64,000 bases of DNA from positions 49,968,085 to 50,032,084 of the forward strand of contig CM044957.1 in the NCBI GenBank assembly GCA_024516035.1, given 5' to 3'. The position numbers and the translations under genes were made by a program. The notes under the pieces are model-generated. The model saw only the letters and a program-made list of their open reading frames with translations. It did no database searches and had not been told where the DNA came from. Position 1 is the stretch's first letter, and the number at the start of each line of letters is the position of its first letter. Source of the DNA: Bactericera cockerelli (lineage: Eukaryota > Arthropoda > Insecta > Hemiptera > Triozidae). Below are positions 21,191 to 33,246 of the stretch, piece after piece.

Positions 21191-23300
21191 CTGCAAGAAA
21201 AGATATAATAAATAGAAGTATAAGTAGTGCTTTGTTTAGAATGTCAGTGTGAGACAGTGACACAGCAGCTCTTTATTTGATTGAAAATGATTGAGTGAAA
21301 TCTAATGCCACTACAATATGAACTACAAGCTTGGTTGCAAAAAAATGATAACTTGAAAGATTACACCTGTAGAAAATATGGTATAAGTGTATGACTGACA
21401 TAATGTAAATAGGTATATTAGGGATCTACTGTGTAATTATTCAACTGACACTTCTAGACTGACACAACTGACAATTCTCAAGGAAATTTTATAGAAGGAT
21501 TAAGGTGATAGAGGGTTAGCCCTGGAAATAAATGTTTTACAAATTAAAATAACTTGAAATCTCATTTTTTATATCACTCTCCTCAACTGTTTCATTGTAA
21601 TGGAAGTCAAAATTAAAAATTACTTGAACTCAAACTAGTCAAACCTTATTTTAAATTACTTGTATGTTTGAAAAGATTTTTTTTTTGTGAAATAGAATTG
21701 TTTGGTGGGGGTTAGGTACAGTTAAGGAGATTTGTAGCCTATTCCAGAAGCACTTACCACTCTCAAAATGCCCTAATCTCTTCTTTCACTGTCACAAAAT
21801 GCACTCTGATTGGTTATTGTGTTCAAATTAACCAATCAGAGTGTGTTGTATGACTTGTATGACAGTTGAAAGGGAGATTATGAGATTGGAGTGTTTCTAG
21901 AACAGGCTACTGATAATACAAATTATATCACTAAAAAATGTAAGTATGATGGGAACGATGGTTGAGTGATGGTCTTAGCTCAGGCGCAGGTGATTAAACT
22001 GGGTTAAGTACACAAGATCTCTCTTTAAATTATTTGAGCAATCAAGATAGAAAATGGTCAAATTTTAAGGGCTAAATATATCTTTTCTAATATCATCTTA
22101 AGGATTCAGTGAAATTCTGTATAATTGGTCCAGAAATTGTTATAGTTAGTGTTGTTATACAAGTTATTGATACTTGAGCTCATCATTGACATTGAACTCT
22201 TCACCCTGATATACCTAGATACTTCTGCGGACATGCTACCAGTGAAGTCCAACACATTTTACACACAATAACACAATATACCTAGTCTATTTACGATTTG
22301 TTTAGCCTCTATTTATAGCTGATGTTGTTCGGTATTCTTTGTCTGCAGCCTGCTGGTAAACAGGAAGTTGGCACTGACAATTCTTTCTATTGAAGACTTA
22401 AAAACCTCGAGTTGGTTTCTCTCAAAAGTAAAATAGTAAAGTTTGACCACCAGTTACATAGTTGCTAATTGACATTTTAATCAAGAACTTAATGAATGAC
22501 TTGTGCGTAATCCAATGGCTAAGGGCAATTGAAGCTGACAATTGAATCTCTCCATTAGTGACTATGGTGAATGATGACTTTTGAATTCTGCTGTCCAGGT
22601 GTTTCACCACTTATTTGGGAAACCTTCTTTTGATGGCAGAACCGTTGTGACTCTGTTGGAGAGGCCCTTGTACCTACTTGAACATTTCTGCTGTATAATC
22701 TCACCTTCATCTACCTCCAAGACTACAAAATGTGTTAAACAGGTAACCGCACAACAGACCCGACTACCCTACACTTTTAGCTTTTCTCTAGAGCCTTCGC
22801 GTACCACTTCACTAATTTACCCCAAAACTCGCCAATTTTCTTGAATTTCCTGATCCAAATATCAAAATATCCGAATTCTAAAATTTCGAGCCGAGAGGGG
22901 AGAGAGGGGATTTAATATGTAAACAAACAAATTTTAATACGAATCCTCTTTGTTTGTCAAAGAGCGGCTAAAATAAAGGGTTGTGAACATCACACAAATT
23001 TCTGTTACAATTTAAAAGTATTGCCCATAATATTTATTTCACTATCCAACTCAAAAACATAATCTCATCTTGCATTGATTTGATATTTTTTGACACACTA
23101 TAGCTCAATGTTTTAGAATTAAAATTGGAATTTAAATAACTTAAATTCCCCCAAATATTATGTTATCAGCTAAATTTCGAAAATAGTGATCGATCGCAAC
23201 ACTTATTCAACTCTTTGGTTAAATAAAGAAGAAAGTAAAAAAAAAATATCCAATGAAATGTATTGCGGAAAGCCTATTTTGAACTGCCTGCACTGCATAA
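21191..23300 (-). other. Upstream intron and probable 5' region of CNOT6/CCR4
   Basis: The acceptor at 21191-21192 shows that a 5'UTR intron extends into this stretch, but the first exon could not be placed. It contains a short fold-back MITE (21735-21909, listed separately) and otherwise no recognised repeat. The relative lack of SINEs, compared with 24-33 kb, and the somewhat GC-richer patch near 22720-22920 would suit a promoter or first exon; that is inference only. Small ORFs here show no recognisable protein. Confidence 0.35.
21735..21909. mobile_element. 175-bp MITE with inverted ends
   Basis: TAGCCTATTCCAGAA and TTCTAGAACAGGCTA are inverted termini, and the arms continue as TAATCTC / GAGATTA and ACTCTGATTGGTTA / TTAACCAATCAGAGT. 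TA at each edge fits a Tc1/mariner-type site. Confidence 0.75.
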
Positions 23301-23517
23301 CACATACTCACAAAAGTTTTGAGGGGCAACAAAGAAAGCTCTAAAACGATACCACAAACGATGTGGCGCTTTTGCCAAGACTCTTCTTGGTTAAAGAAAA
23401 TATCTAGTCGTTTCATATTTTTAAAAGTTAGTACTCATATTGTCTTAATCACATTCGTCATGTCACATCTACTCAAACTCAAGCTGCTAATTTTTTATGA
23501 TTATATAATAATAGTTA

Positions 23518-23768
23518 GCCAGCCTCCGTGGCGTAATGGTTGTGACTATTGCGCGCGGAAGTCCAGATATCCTGAGTTCGATTTCTGGAGGGAACAGACT
23601 TTTCACACGGAACATTCTGTTCCCTCCGAACACGTGAGGCTGGCATTTCCGGCCCTACCCTGTGTGGGTAGCTGGTACGATTCCCAGCGAATGGAGGGTA
23701 AAACCACCGTCCTGACTATCTCGAATCAGGACGTTAAAACTAAACAGAAACAACTGGTCACAATATAA
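23518..23768 (+). repeat. SINE family F, full-length
   Basis: GCCTCCGTGGCGTAATGGTT head, B box GAGTTCGATTTC, body GAACACGTGAGGCTGGCAT and AATGGAGGGTAAAACCACC, end CAACTGGTCACAAT. Confidence 0.8.
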
Positions 23769-24088
23769 ATATCTAATAGAAGTCGGTATGATAATTGCGA
23801 TTTCTCTTTTATTGAATATTGAATGTATATCATAATGTACTCTGCACTATCAATAAAAACTATAATTTCACCTGTTCAAATTAATTGTAGGTACCTACTC
23901 ATAATTGTAGGTAATGTAGGTATATAATTATTACATTATACCACTTAATAACTATCAAAACCTTATTATTAAAAAATGATTTATTTTGGATGATTTTTTT
24001 TTTTTTAATCTGATAAAACTTAAAATTGACATTAATTTGTTGTATCTATGTAACGAAGTAAAAAAGTTGTAGGTTTTGTGCAATGTGT

Positions 24089-24180
24089 GACCACTAATAG
24101 TAAGACTGTGAGGGTTAGGTGGTAGAAAATATTTTGAGCATTAACCTTGCCTGATTACCTCCCCCTACAGAGTATTATTA
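24089..24180 (+). repeat. SINE family A, 3' fragment
   Basis: TGTGAGGGTTAGGTGGTAGA to CAGAGTATTATTAT; the tRNA head is absent. Confidence 0.7.
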
Positions 24181-24444
24181 TTATACGTGCGATGGATCCT
24201 GCATCGATGAATCTCCTGCCTTGTATATAGTTACTTCACGTAGTAGTTATAAACATGCACCATTTCCTATCAATATTATAATTTGATGAAAATCAATATA
24301 ATAACCTCTCTACACTTTCTTGCCAACACCTGAATCTGGATACCACGGTGATGAGAAGTCGAAAACCGCAAAACCGGATACACTGCCCAGCCAGGTAGCT
24401 CATTACTCTCACTGGGATCTGATGTGATTATATTCAGCCTAGGG

Positions 24445-24851
24445 CAGCGATTCTCAACGGGGGTGACAGAGCTATCTATAAGGGCGATGGAGCCCTCTGG
24501 GGGGCGATAGGGAAGCGAAAAAGAGAGAAGGGTGATGACCAAAAAAAGGCATACAAAGTTAGTTGTGTCAAAAATATGTTGGAAAAATTATATAAGATTC
24601 ATGCAAAAATTAAGAGAAAAAAAGCTCTTCTAATGGGGGTTTCTCTAATGATAGAGATCCGTTTATGACAAACATCCCACCAGAGGGGAGGCATACTACG
24701 GGATGGGTAGGCTACAACACAGACCACAAGCGTCTACAGTATCTCCTGTTTCATGGCTACGAAATAAGAACGGCTGTGAAACAGTGTGAAACACTCATCT
24801 GAAAAAAAAGGATGAAAGGAGGCGATGGGTGAACAGGGTTGAGAACCACTG
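24445..24851. mobile_element. 407-bp hAT MITE with perfect 8-bp target duplication
   Basis: Ends CAGCGATTCTCAACGGGGGT and GGGTTGAGAACCACTG are inverted hAT termini. GCCTAGGG flanks both sides (24437-24444 and 24852-24859). A SINE-B fragment occupies 24674-24810. Confidence 0.93.
24674..24810 (+). repeat. SINE family B 3' fragment inside the hAT MITE
   Basis: CCACCAGAGGGGAGGCATAC to GTGAAACACTCATCTGAAAA. CAGTGTGAAA appears duplicated at the 3' end. Confidence 0.8.
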
Positions 24852-25064
24852 GCCTAGGGGCCCGGGTATCATATCTCACGCATCCAATATTCACTACGAG
24901 AGGGTCGGACGTATGAGGTGCCTATTATCTTATACCTATACTCGTATTAACTACATATATTAACAAGGAGATGCACTCTGTACCTCATACCTACCCTCTG
25001 CTGTGTTCTACAGTAGTTAATAAAAATATTCAACCTAACAAGCATCAAGACTTGACTTATTATT

Positions 25065-25275
25065 ATTATTCTTTATTATTATCAAATGTTTGTTAGATAC
25101 AAAGACAAATATGTATATTGTATATGTACAGTACAAATAATCAATATGAAAAATAATGGAAAAATGGAAACAATGTAAACAATAAAATGGAAAAAATAGA
25201 TGAATACATACATATATTATGTCCTAACTAAAGGGCGGGGTTATTGCCTGTGGCAAATTCTTCCACCCAACCCTT
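25065..25275 (-). repeat. Repeat family G
   Basis: Contains ATTATTATTCTTTATTATTA, TGGAAACAATGTAAACAAT and AAAGGGCGGGGTTATTGCC; intact comparison for the interrupted copy at 9115. Confidence 0.75.
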
Positions 25276-25477
25276 ATCCACCAAGTGGATGTAGCGCACA
25301 ATTAGCTAAAAAAAAAAAAACAAAAACAAAAAAAAATAGCTTACCTTGCAAAACCGGGTACTTTGAGTTTATCGTCGATTTCAATTGCATTGATCAAATA
25401 TCATCACGATGAGAGTTTTAATAATAATAATGCGCGGTATACGGGTACATTTACTAACGGTACAATCATCATCATCA

Positions 25478-25743
25478 TAGGGTGGCGTCTTCGTGAACGA
25501 TGGTAGCCAGACAGTGGAGGAATGACTCAGGACTTCTACCACTGTCTTTACAAGGAGGCTAATAATTGACAAGGGCCCCCAGAACCAAGCCAATGCTGGT
25601 CTACTCCCTGTTTATAGTCCCCCAGCCAGACTGCTGGTCTACTCTCTGTTTATAGTCCCCCAGCCAGACTGCTGGTCTACTCTCTGTTTATAGTCCCCCA
25701 GACAGACTGCTGGTCTACTCCCTGTTTATAGTCCCCCAGCCAG
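25478..25743 (+). repeat. Dispersed element with 38-bp minisatellite
   Basis: The body GGGTGGCGTCTTCGTGAACG, ATGGTAGCCAGACAGTGGAG and CAAGGAGGCTAATAATTGAC is followed by about four tandem units of GCTGGTCTACTC-CTGTTTATAGTCCCCCAGCCAGACT. Relatives: 27692-27925 (+) and 38347-38537 (-). Confidence 0.85.
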
Positions 25744-25749
25744 TACAAT

Positions 25750-26200
25750 ACCTTTATACAAATCATATACATGTCATAAAAACATTAAAATTCCAAAGGA
25801 ACTAACAATGGTGAACAATTTAAATATAAGAAATTTAAAATATGAAGAAAAAGCAGCAAAATATGTTCCAATATCATTTGCATGTATCATCATTCGGTTG
25901 AGAGGGGCAAAGTAGGTGTCATTGGTTGCGTATTTGTTGACATAAAATGTTTTTACCCACTATTGGCTGAAAACTCACAAACGAGCTATTTAAATTAACC
26001 TCACCCAGTCTGCGTGGACCCGAGAATAGCCAACATCACGAGGGTTCAAATTTGAATAATTACTCATTCAAGTCCTATAACCTGGCTGGACGTTGCTTAA
26101 CTTCAGTGATTGAACGAGAACTACTGGTGTATGCCTTCGACGGCGAGGCTTGCTGTCTTGTTCTTGAATTAATCCCTGCAGTGACTTTGCAACTACTTTC
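25750..26200. other. Unassigned, with antisense SINE-F fragment
   Basis: 25950-26130 carries TTAACCTCACCCAGTCTG and related family F pieces seen also at 5270-5400 and 55620-55780. The rest is unassigned. Confidence 0.4.
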
Positions 26201-26207
26201 TACCAGT

Positions 26208-26432
26208 GCAACCGTAGAAAAGTGGTTAACGCGCTAGTCTGGTAATCCAGGTAGCGTAGGGATCCGTTGGTTCAAATCCCAACCAGTGCATGAATTTTTC
26301 CTCATTATTAAATTTGAGTTTCTGACTTGTGACGACATAATAATAAGACTCTGAGGGTTAGGTAGGTGGTACAAATGCTTTGATCATTAACCTCGCCTGG
26401 TGGTTACCTTCCACTAAAGAGTGTTATTATTA
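26208..26432 (+). repeat. SINE family A
   Basis: Near full length: AGTGGTTAACGCGCTAGTCT, GGTTCAAATCC, CTTCCACTAAAGAGTGTTAT. Confidence 0.85.
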
Positions 26433-26959
26433 TTATTTTCTATTGGGCCCTCATCCTAATTTAAAGAAAAGTTGATGTACTTTGTGTGCTCTCTCTACAG
26501 TTCATTGTTGATAGCTCTCTAAAACACATAACTCCACATCAACCAACCTCAATAGCGATGGTTATGTGAAAATGTTTCTATGAATGGTGGTTTCTGTGGT
26601 GATGACGTAGCCACATGTAGGAACACACACTTGTATCAACCGCTCGGAAGAATTCATTCAACAGGTTAGAAAATTTACTTACAGAAAAACCGCAGCCCAG
26701 AAAAGTGTAACGCAATGTTTTCGTTCAAGATTCGTGCGGAGAATTGTCGGCCCAACCCAGGCTGGGTGAGGATCATGTGGGTACAGCATTCAGCGATCGG
26801 AGGGTAAACCTCCGTCCTACAAAACTCCGTTTTTTCTGTTTATTTTTCTATTTTTTTGTGGGTATTAGAGAAAACATCCAGGTCAAATTTACCTCTGTAT
26901 AAGAGAAAACAGCCTCTTTATATGAGAAATCTGGATGATGATGATGATGATAATAATAA

Positions 26960-27040
26960 TACTCTTTAGTGGAAGGTAACCACCAGGCGAGGTTAATGCT
27001 CAAAGCATTTACTACCACCTGAACCTCATATGCATAATTA
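26960..27040 (-). repeat. SINE family A, truncated
   Basis: Only the 3' part (CTCTTTAGTGGAAGGTAACC to the CTCATATGCATAATTATG region). Confidence 0.75.
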
Positions 27041-27408
27041 TGTAGTAGAATTTTTTTTGGCCCCTTGAATTAATTCTCCTATATCCAGGACCTCAACACC
27101 TACACGAGTTATCCTGAACCTAGGTATACTGTAGGTAGACGTACCTGGGTATACCTACTAAGTATGAAGAAAAGTCTAGACATCATTCGACCTTCTCACT
27201 GATCTTGACTCTTGTTTATCTTTGGTTTTTGGTTTCAAATATAATCATAATATACGTATCTAACACAACCAGTAGACCAAACTTGGTATGGTGATTTCGA
27301 GCGATATTTGGTTTGGGGTTTGGAGCGTATGATTTCATTGATAAACTCGTGGTTTACACATGCTTGGCTCGAAGCAAGTGATGGTAACTATAGAACCACT
27401 ATCATTTC

Positions 27409-27590
27409 CCGCCAATCTCCCTGGTGTAACGGGTGTGACTGCTGCTCATTGTCCAGGGGTCCTGAGTTCGCATCCCGGGTTTGGGCAGAATTTTCTGACA
27501 AAAAATTTGGTACCTATCTTCCAAGTAAAGAACAAGTGAGTTTGTCATTTCCGACCAAAATACTAGTATCAGGTTGGGTGAAGTAAATGT
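27409..27590 (+). repeat. SINE family F
   Basis: CTCCCTGGTGTAACGGGTGT head and GAGTTCGCATCC B box, with a diverged body ending near GGTTGGGTGAAG. Confidence 0.7.
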
Positions 27591-27691
27591 GTGTAACTAT
27601 TTAACTCAAATTTTGTACTATAAAATGATTTGACATTGTAAGAGTCTGATGCATTGGATAAAGGTGTCCATAAAATCCTTCCACCACTCAT

Positions 27692-27925
27692 AGGGTGGCG
27701 TCATCGTGAACGATGGTAGCCAGACAGTGGAGGAATGACTCATCACTTGCAACACTATTTTTACAAGGAGGCTAATAATAATTGACAAGGCCCCCCAGAA
27801 CCAAGCCAATGCTGGTCTACTCCTGTTTATAATCCCCCAGCCAGACTACTGGTCTACTCTCTGTCTATAGTCCCCCAGCCAGACTGCTGGTCTTCTCCCT
27901 GTTTATAGTCCCCCCCAGCCAGACT
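27692..27925 (+). repeat. Dispersed element with 38-bp minisatellite, second copy
   Basis: Same body as 25478-25743 (GGGTGGCGTCATCGTGAACG), followed by about three tandem units. Confidence 0.85.
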
Positions 27926-28079
27926 ATTTTAATATTAGAATTGAAAAAATAATGTAATAATGTGTCGAATTTGCTAGGTAATTTCAAGGTCACAAAAATA
28001 AGCAACAGCCATCATCCGTCGCAAACTCACATAACTCTCATTTGAAATGAAAGGGCTCAAGGCATAAAAAAGTTTACAG

Positions 28080-28230
28080 ATTAGTAGACTTTTTCGTGTA
28101 GCATCGTCTTATTTGTGTCTAATTTAGATGGTCTAAAAGTGCTTTTTTTACTTCAACATTTTTTTTCGGGTAGCATCGTCTTATTTGTGTCTAATTTGCC
28201 TGGGCTGTAAGTGATTATTTTTACTCGCAC
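28080..28230 (+). repeat. Local ~75-bp tandem duplication
   Basis: GTAGCATCGTCTTATTTGTG TCTAATTT recurs twice, about 75 bases apart, with diverged intervening text. Confidence 0.75.
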
Positions 28231-28479
28231 ATTTGAAATGTTCGTGTAATAGGCGCCTCCACCAAAAATCTTGAAATGAGTAAAAAAAAATATTTATAAA
28301 TATGTATGTTTGGATGATTCATATTTTTCTTTGATTAGGATGCGTCAACACAATCTGTTAGGGTACACATGGCATCTTATGCGTTGTTTGATCTTGAATC
28401 TTCAAGAACAACAAAAAAACATCAAAAAAAAAAAAAAAAATTTAGGGCCCTTGACATTGTTTTTTCTTCGTTAAGTTAA

Positions 28480-28772
28480 GTGGTTAAGCACTCGCTTACC
28501 ATGCGGAAGGTCCGGGGGTTTGAACCCGTTCAAACCCCCGCGCCGACAAAAAATTGTATTCAAAACTAGGTTATAGTTGTTTCTAAGGGATACCTTCCGG
28601 TGCGCTCGTGTTGACCCAGCACCTAAATGGGAAGTATTGTGTCACTTCTCGCCCATCAGAGGGGAGGCACACTACGGGATGGGCAGGCTACAACACAGAC
28701 CACAAACTTCTACAGTAGCTCCTGTTTCATGGCTACGAAATAAAAAGGCTGTGAAACACTCATCTTTTTTCT
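28480..28772 (+). repeat. SINE family B, full-length
   Basis: AGTGGTTAAGCACTCGCTTA head; a local duplication of the B-box area (GTTTGAACCCGTTCAAACCC); body to GTGAAACACTCATC and T/C tail. Confidence 0.8.
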
Positions 28773-28865
28773 TTTCTTTTTTTAAGATATAACTTTTTTA
28801 CGCTCCTCTCTCCTTGTGTGCTGCGTGTGCTTTCATGATTCTGAGTCCAGTTTCATGGACCAGTC

Positions 28866-28998
28866 ACCAACCTCAGTGGCTCAATCAATAAGGCGGTGGA
28901 CTCGTCATCGATAGTCGGTGGTTCGAGTCCCAAGTTCAGCAAAGATTTAGCAAAGCGAATTTGAGTAGTTTTTACATCACATCGTGATGAACACAAAT
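28866..28998 (+). repeat. SINE family E
   Basis: CCAACCTCAGTGGCTCAATC, GGTTCGAGTCCC, then AGCAAAGATTTAGCAAAG. Confidence 0.8.
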
Positions 28999-29058
28999 GT
29001 GATAACTAACGTCGAGCGAGGTGAAGAATTCGTGATGCTGGCATTCCTCACGTGTTCG

Positions 29059-29158
29059 NNNNNNNNNNNNNNNNNNNNNNNNNNNNNNNNNNNNNNNNNN
29101 NNNNNNNNNNNNNNNNNNNNNNNNNNNNNNNNNNNNNNNNNNNNNNNNNNNNNNNNNN
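29059..29158. other. Assembly gap (100 Ns)
   Basis: Exactly 100 N characters, the conventional placeholder for a gap of unknown size. Features on either side should not be assumed contiguous. Confidence 0.99.
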
Positions 29159-29423
29159 CACTCATCCGGGCAGGCCCAGGAATCCGTACATAATGTTATG
29201 TCTCCTCCACAGACAGAGAGTCTCCAAACCATCCCGTTGCTGCTTTATCTGGGTAGTGAGACTGGTGGGATCGATCCCCATTTGTTCAACGTCCCTCTCT
29301 TTATTTTTGTGCTGTGCATTGGTGGTCAAGTGGTTCCAGTGGATTTCTAGTTAACACTCGGATTAGCCTTTGTCTTTCCCCTGGGGTCCTCGCCGGGCAA
29401 CAACACTCGGGCAGCAAAGTGCA

Positions 29424-29625
29424 CGGGTGGTCAAGTGGTTAACGCGCTAGTCTGGTAATCCAGGTACTGTAAGGATCCGCTGGTTCGAATTCCACCCAGT
29501 GCATCAATTTGTTCTCATTAAATTGAGTTTGTGACCACATAATACTGAGGGTTAGGTGGTTGAAAATGCTTTGAGCATTAACTTCGCCTGGTGGTTTCCT
29601 CCCACTAAAGAGTGTTCTTATTATT
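29424..29625 (+). repeat. SINE family A
   Basis: GTGGTCAAGTGGTTAACGCG, GGTTCGAATTCC, CCCACTAAAGAGTGTT. Confidence 0.85.
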
Positions 29626-29639
29626 ATTGATCCATCTCA

Positions 29640-30150
29640 GTTTCGGCCAACCTTGAGATCTTCTGCTAATGTAAATTCTAGTACTTGTTTAATCTATGAT
29701 TTGAATTAGAAGCTGATTGATTTTCTCTAGCAACCTTGGAACTATTTGACATTGTCGATGAGTTACTAGCAGCAGATACATTAACACTAACCAACACTCG
29801 TAACTCATTGTATATTATGGTTTTTCACTAGCGTGCCAACATTCTGTTTGTAGGGTTCTTCATGTGGTCTCTGTCACCGGTCGCAACTTATGGCTACAAG
29901 TTAGCCCTCCGATTTGTTGCCAATGTTTTAGGCACCTTTGCTCCCAGAAGGTCACAAAAGATTTTATTGGGTCCTAGGTTATAACGGAGTTTTAAAGTCT
30001 ATGATTTAGCTTTTAATCTTGTGACTATGAATTAGTCCAGATGACAATGAATCCTAGTCTCATATTATGAATACATAATTGTGATACGAAGTTTTTCACT
30101 GAAACCCTACAACCAGGTCAGATAACAAATGGCATAAATGCAAGAGTACT
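29640..30150. other. Unassigned stretch
   Basis: No gene recognised. At 30095-30125 CACTGAAACCCTACAACCAG matches the short tandem repeat at 40523-40597. Confidence 0.4.
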
Positions 30151-30171
30151 TGTTCAATGCTTCATTTGATC

Positions 30172-30325
30172 CCTGGAGACGGATACAGGCCTAAAGGCAG
30201 ACCATGTGGTGGAGGGGATGACTCAAGAAGGATGGGTGGTGTTAACTGGTTTGGTGGTGTTAACTGGTGGGTGTACAAAGCTCAGGATAGAACTCGGTGG
30301 ATGAGTAGAGAAGATTTGTTCTTAA
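30172..30325 (+). pseudogene. Non-LTR retrotransposon C-terminal relic
   Basis: The translation GYRPKGRPCGGGDDSRRMGG, NW...AQDRTRW matches the common LINE tail pattern RGRP-x-W-DD-x-NW-x-AQDR-x-W. A small internal duplication repeats GVNWFGGVNWW. Only this tail is recognised. Confidence 0.55.
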
Positions 30326-30685
30326 TTAGATTTTTTCACGTCCTTCGATTTTCACCCCGTTCAAAATTCCTTCAATTTTTCTGTAAGAGTTACCAAGTGC
30401 TCTTACCTTCGTATGGTTTTAGTTACTCTTGAAGGCAATCTTTCATTTCACTTTAACGTGTATTTTCTCCTGTTTAGTAGGTGTTCTGAACTAGTAGGTG
30501 TTCTGAACTAGTTTAGGTGTTCTGAACTTCAATTTCACCACAACACCATAGTGTTAGACAGCTCCATAAAACAAAACGTTCACGATTCATATTTCACTGT
30601 CAGATCTTTTGTAACCGTTTCACTGCTCATTTAAACTCCTGGTACAGTTATTATTTAATTTAACGTTAAAAGAGGAACTAACTCA

Positions 30686-30775
30686 AAAGAGGAACTGAGG
30701 GTTATAGGTAGTAGAAAATGCGCTTTAAGCATTAACCTCGCCTGGTGGTTACCTTCTACTAAAGAGTATTATTAT
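30686..30775 (+). repeat. SINE family A, 3' fragment
   Basis: AACTGAGGGTTATAGGTAGT to CTACTAAAGAGTATTATTA. Confidence 0.75.
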
Positions 30776-30779
30776 ATAT

Positions 30780-31200
30780 TTTTACGCATTTATAAACATA
30801 GATAACTGAAAACCGCAAAACTATGTTTGGCAAAATCTTTTCAACGAATTCACTGAGCTCCGTTCTATGAGTCCGCGCGAAGACAAAATTCTCAACTAAA
30901 GCAAAACCAACGCTAGTGATAAAGTAAGTGTGACTGGTTTTCTTATGTAATCAGTCATCAACCCATCGACTTTGTGGTGGGTAAACGCATTACCAATCTG
31001 TATAGGTGAGTATGGGCATTACCAATTGGAAGAGTACAGCTACAATACAAGCGGTGGCTACTTCCGGGTTAACATTGTCTATTCATGCAAGAAAAATTCA
31101 CCAATCATCGTGTACATAGATACTCGCAGTACGCTTCCTTATTATTCATATCGACTATTGTGAGAGGCAGGCCCGGACGGTGCTAAGGAGCTGAGGAACT
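30780..31200. other. Unassigned stretch
   Basis: No recognised repeat; ORF 30972-31163 shows no family pattern. Confidence 0.4.
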
Positions 31201-31224
31201 GCAGCACCCCCAGACGAAAAAGTA

Positions 31225-31960
31225 ATAATAGATCCGTCCTCAACTATGCAGCTCCCGTCTGGTCTCCACAACTATGTAAGACAAACTGGCAGAAGTTACA
31301 AACAGCCCAGAACACAGCTTTGCGCATTGCCACTGGTTGCCACCTCATGTCTAGCCTCCACACCGGAACCAAAGTTCTCCCTGTCCAACCCCATAATGAA
31401 CTCCTGACCAAGCAATACCTCGCCACTTGTCTTCTTCCTCACCACTGCTGTAACAGCCTAGTCCGTGCTCAACCGCCTCCAAGACAGATCAGGAAGACAC
31501 TCAACATCTACCTAACAACCTTTGATGATACCATACTGCAGCCAAAGTGACACTCTCTGTGATAACTACAAACTGATCATACAGCCAATTTACAATATTG
31601 TCAACTCAACAATTGAAAGTTATGCGCCAAACCGTGTCCTTGGTACCAATGTTGTTCCACAGATAAATGATGAGTAAGAAAACACCCTACCAAGAACAGC
31701 AAGGGTCAAATTAGCACAACTTTGCTCCGACTAGTGTAAAGACCTGCAAAGCTACAAGTCCAGAATAGATCCAGCAATACAAGACCTCTGCCCGCTATGC
31801 AGGAACCAACACATGATGTGCCTCACCGCTTTGAATGTCCAGCAAATCCAACAAGCCTGGACCCCACCTCCTTATGGACAAACCCCAGACCATCAGCGAC
31901 TTTCCTTGACATAGAAACTGAATGAATGAAGTTGAACAGCGTTAACAACAACAACAAAAA
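31225..31960 (+). pseudogene. 5'-truncated non-LTR retrotransposon (Jockey/CR1-like) 3' end
   Basis: The first frame reads SVLNYAAPVWSPQLCKTNW, QKLQTAQNTALRIATGCHLM, then LHTGTKVLPVQPHNELLTKQ to a stop near 31550. The layout NYAAPVWSP..W.KLQ..QN.ALR..TGCH is typical of the region after the reverse transcriptase in Jockey/CR1-type ORF2. Later frames continue LPRTARVKLAQLCSD, DPAIQDLCPLCR and DIETE before an AAC microsatellite tail at 31943-31956. Stops and frameshifts show it is dead; the RT catalytic part is missing through 5' truncation. Confidence 0.75.
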
Positions 31961-32630
31961 GAAAGAGAAGATTTTCTCGAGTCCTAGCTTGTGCACAATG
32001 AAAATCATCGCACATTTCTAGAATAATTAATGCATAATAATTATGATTGGGATGGTAAATAAACTCAAAATTATTAGATACTGAAAGAGCGACTCTATAA
32101 ATCTCTTTGTAGTCCGCTTTATGTGGCAGCACCCCCAAAACATTTTCCCACCAGCCGCGCCTGATTTGGATCCTGATACATGTATAGATTGTATAGGTAC
32201 TACAGGCTGATGGGTACTGCTGACATGATCATATTGACTATTGTGAATAAATAATAGGTAAGCTGAATACTGTGGTTGGTATGTATTTCGTTCATCTTTT
32301 GTTATGCGTATTGACTAAATAATAGACGGAGAGCCTAATTAAGTAGATATATTTATGTGGCATAGGCTGATTACTGCTGAACCACGTAATGCGGCGGACA
32401 ATACACTTGTGTTGTGCAAGTGGTACTCTCACTTATCGCCTGGTCCCAGCGTGAATAAATAAAATTGTATCTGAGCGTTATCGGGAGAATTATGCTGTGA
32501 TCAAATTACTGCTAGATGCAAGATACATTGAAATCAATGAGAGGATATATTTTCCAGCTTCTTGTTGTGAAAACCATTTGAATTTACGAAATGGTGTGAT
32601 TGTGATCAATTGAGAGAAGAATTGATTCCA
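31961..32630. other. Unassigned stretch
   Basis: No gene or recognised repeat. Confidence 0.4.
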
Positions 32631-32632
32631 TA

Positions 32633-32812
32633 GGTGCACTGGTAGTCAAGTGGTTAACGCGCTAGTCTGGTAATCGAGGTAGTGTAGGGATCAGTGATAC
32701 GAATACCTCATTGATTTGAGTTTGTGACATATAATAAGTCTCTGAGGGTTGGGTGGTAGAAAATGCTTTGGGCATTAACCTCGCCTGGTAGTTATCTTCC
32801 ACTAAAGAGTAG
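32633..32812 (+). repeat. SINE family A
   Basis: GTGCACTGGTAGTCAAGTGG to CTTCCACTAAAGAGT; deleted around the B box. Confidence 0.8.
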
Positions 32813-32864
32813 TAGTATTATTATTTATAATTATATTATTATTACAGCAAACGCATCATCTTCC

Positions 32865-33046
32865 AACCTTTTTTCAAGGTAGCTGTGCCCCGGAACCGCT
32901 TTCGCATTACTTCAGGACACATTACTTTTACGAGTACATCCATGCCATTCCGGAAACGGAAAATCTCGGTCAGAATTTTCCGCTCCGGCCGGGATTCCTC
33001 CGAGCCACCAACCAATGCTCTTAACCACTGGAGCCACGGAGGTCGG
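32865..33046 (-). repeat. SINE family C
   Basis: Antisense: TGTGCCCCGGAACCGCTTTC to GAGCCACGGAGGTCGG. Confidence 0.8.
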
Positions 33047-33075
33047 CATCATCATTCAACCTTTATTATTTTTTA

Positions 33076-33246
33076 AAAGTAAGTGTGCCTCGGAACCGCC
33101 ATTATTTCAGAGCACTTTACCTTTACATTCATGCCATTCCGGAAACGGAAAATCTCGGTCAGAAATTTCCACTCTTGCCGGGATTCAAACCCGCAACCTC
33201 CGGGTCAGTAACCAATGGTCTTAACCACTGGAGCCACGGAGGTCGG
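33076..33246 (-). repeat. SINE family C, tandem neighbour
   Basis: A second antisense copy, separated by about 30 bp from the previous one. Both end with the same GGTCGGCATCATCATYCAA flank, so the pair could be a tandem duplication rather than two insertions. Confidence 0.8.

Noticed and set aside
28972..29354. ORFs containing runs of unknown residues
   Set aside because: They cross the 100-N assembly gap and SINE sequence.
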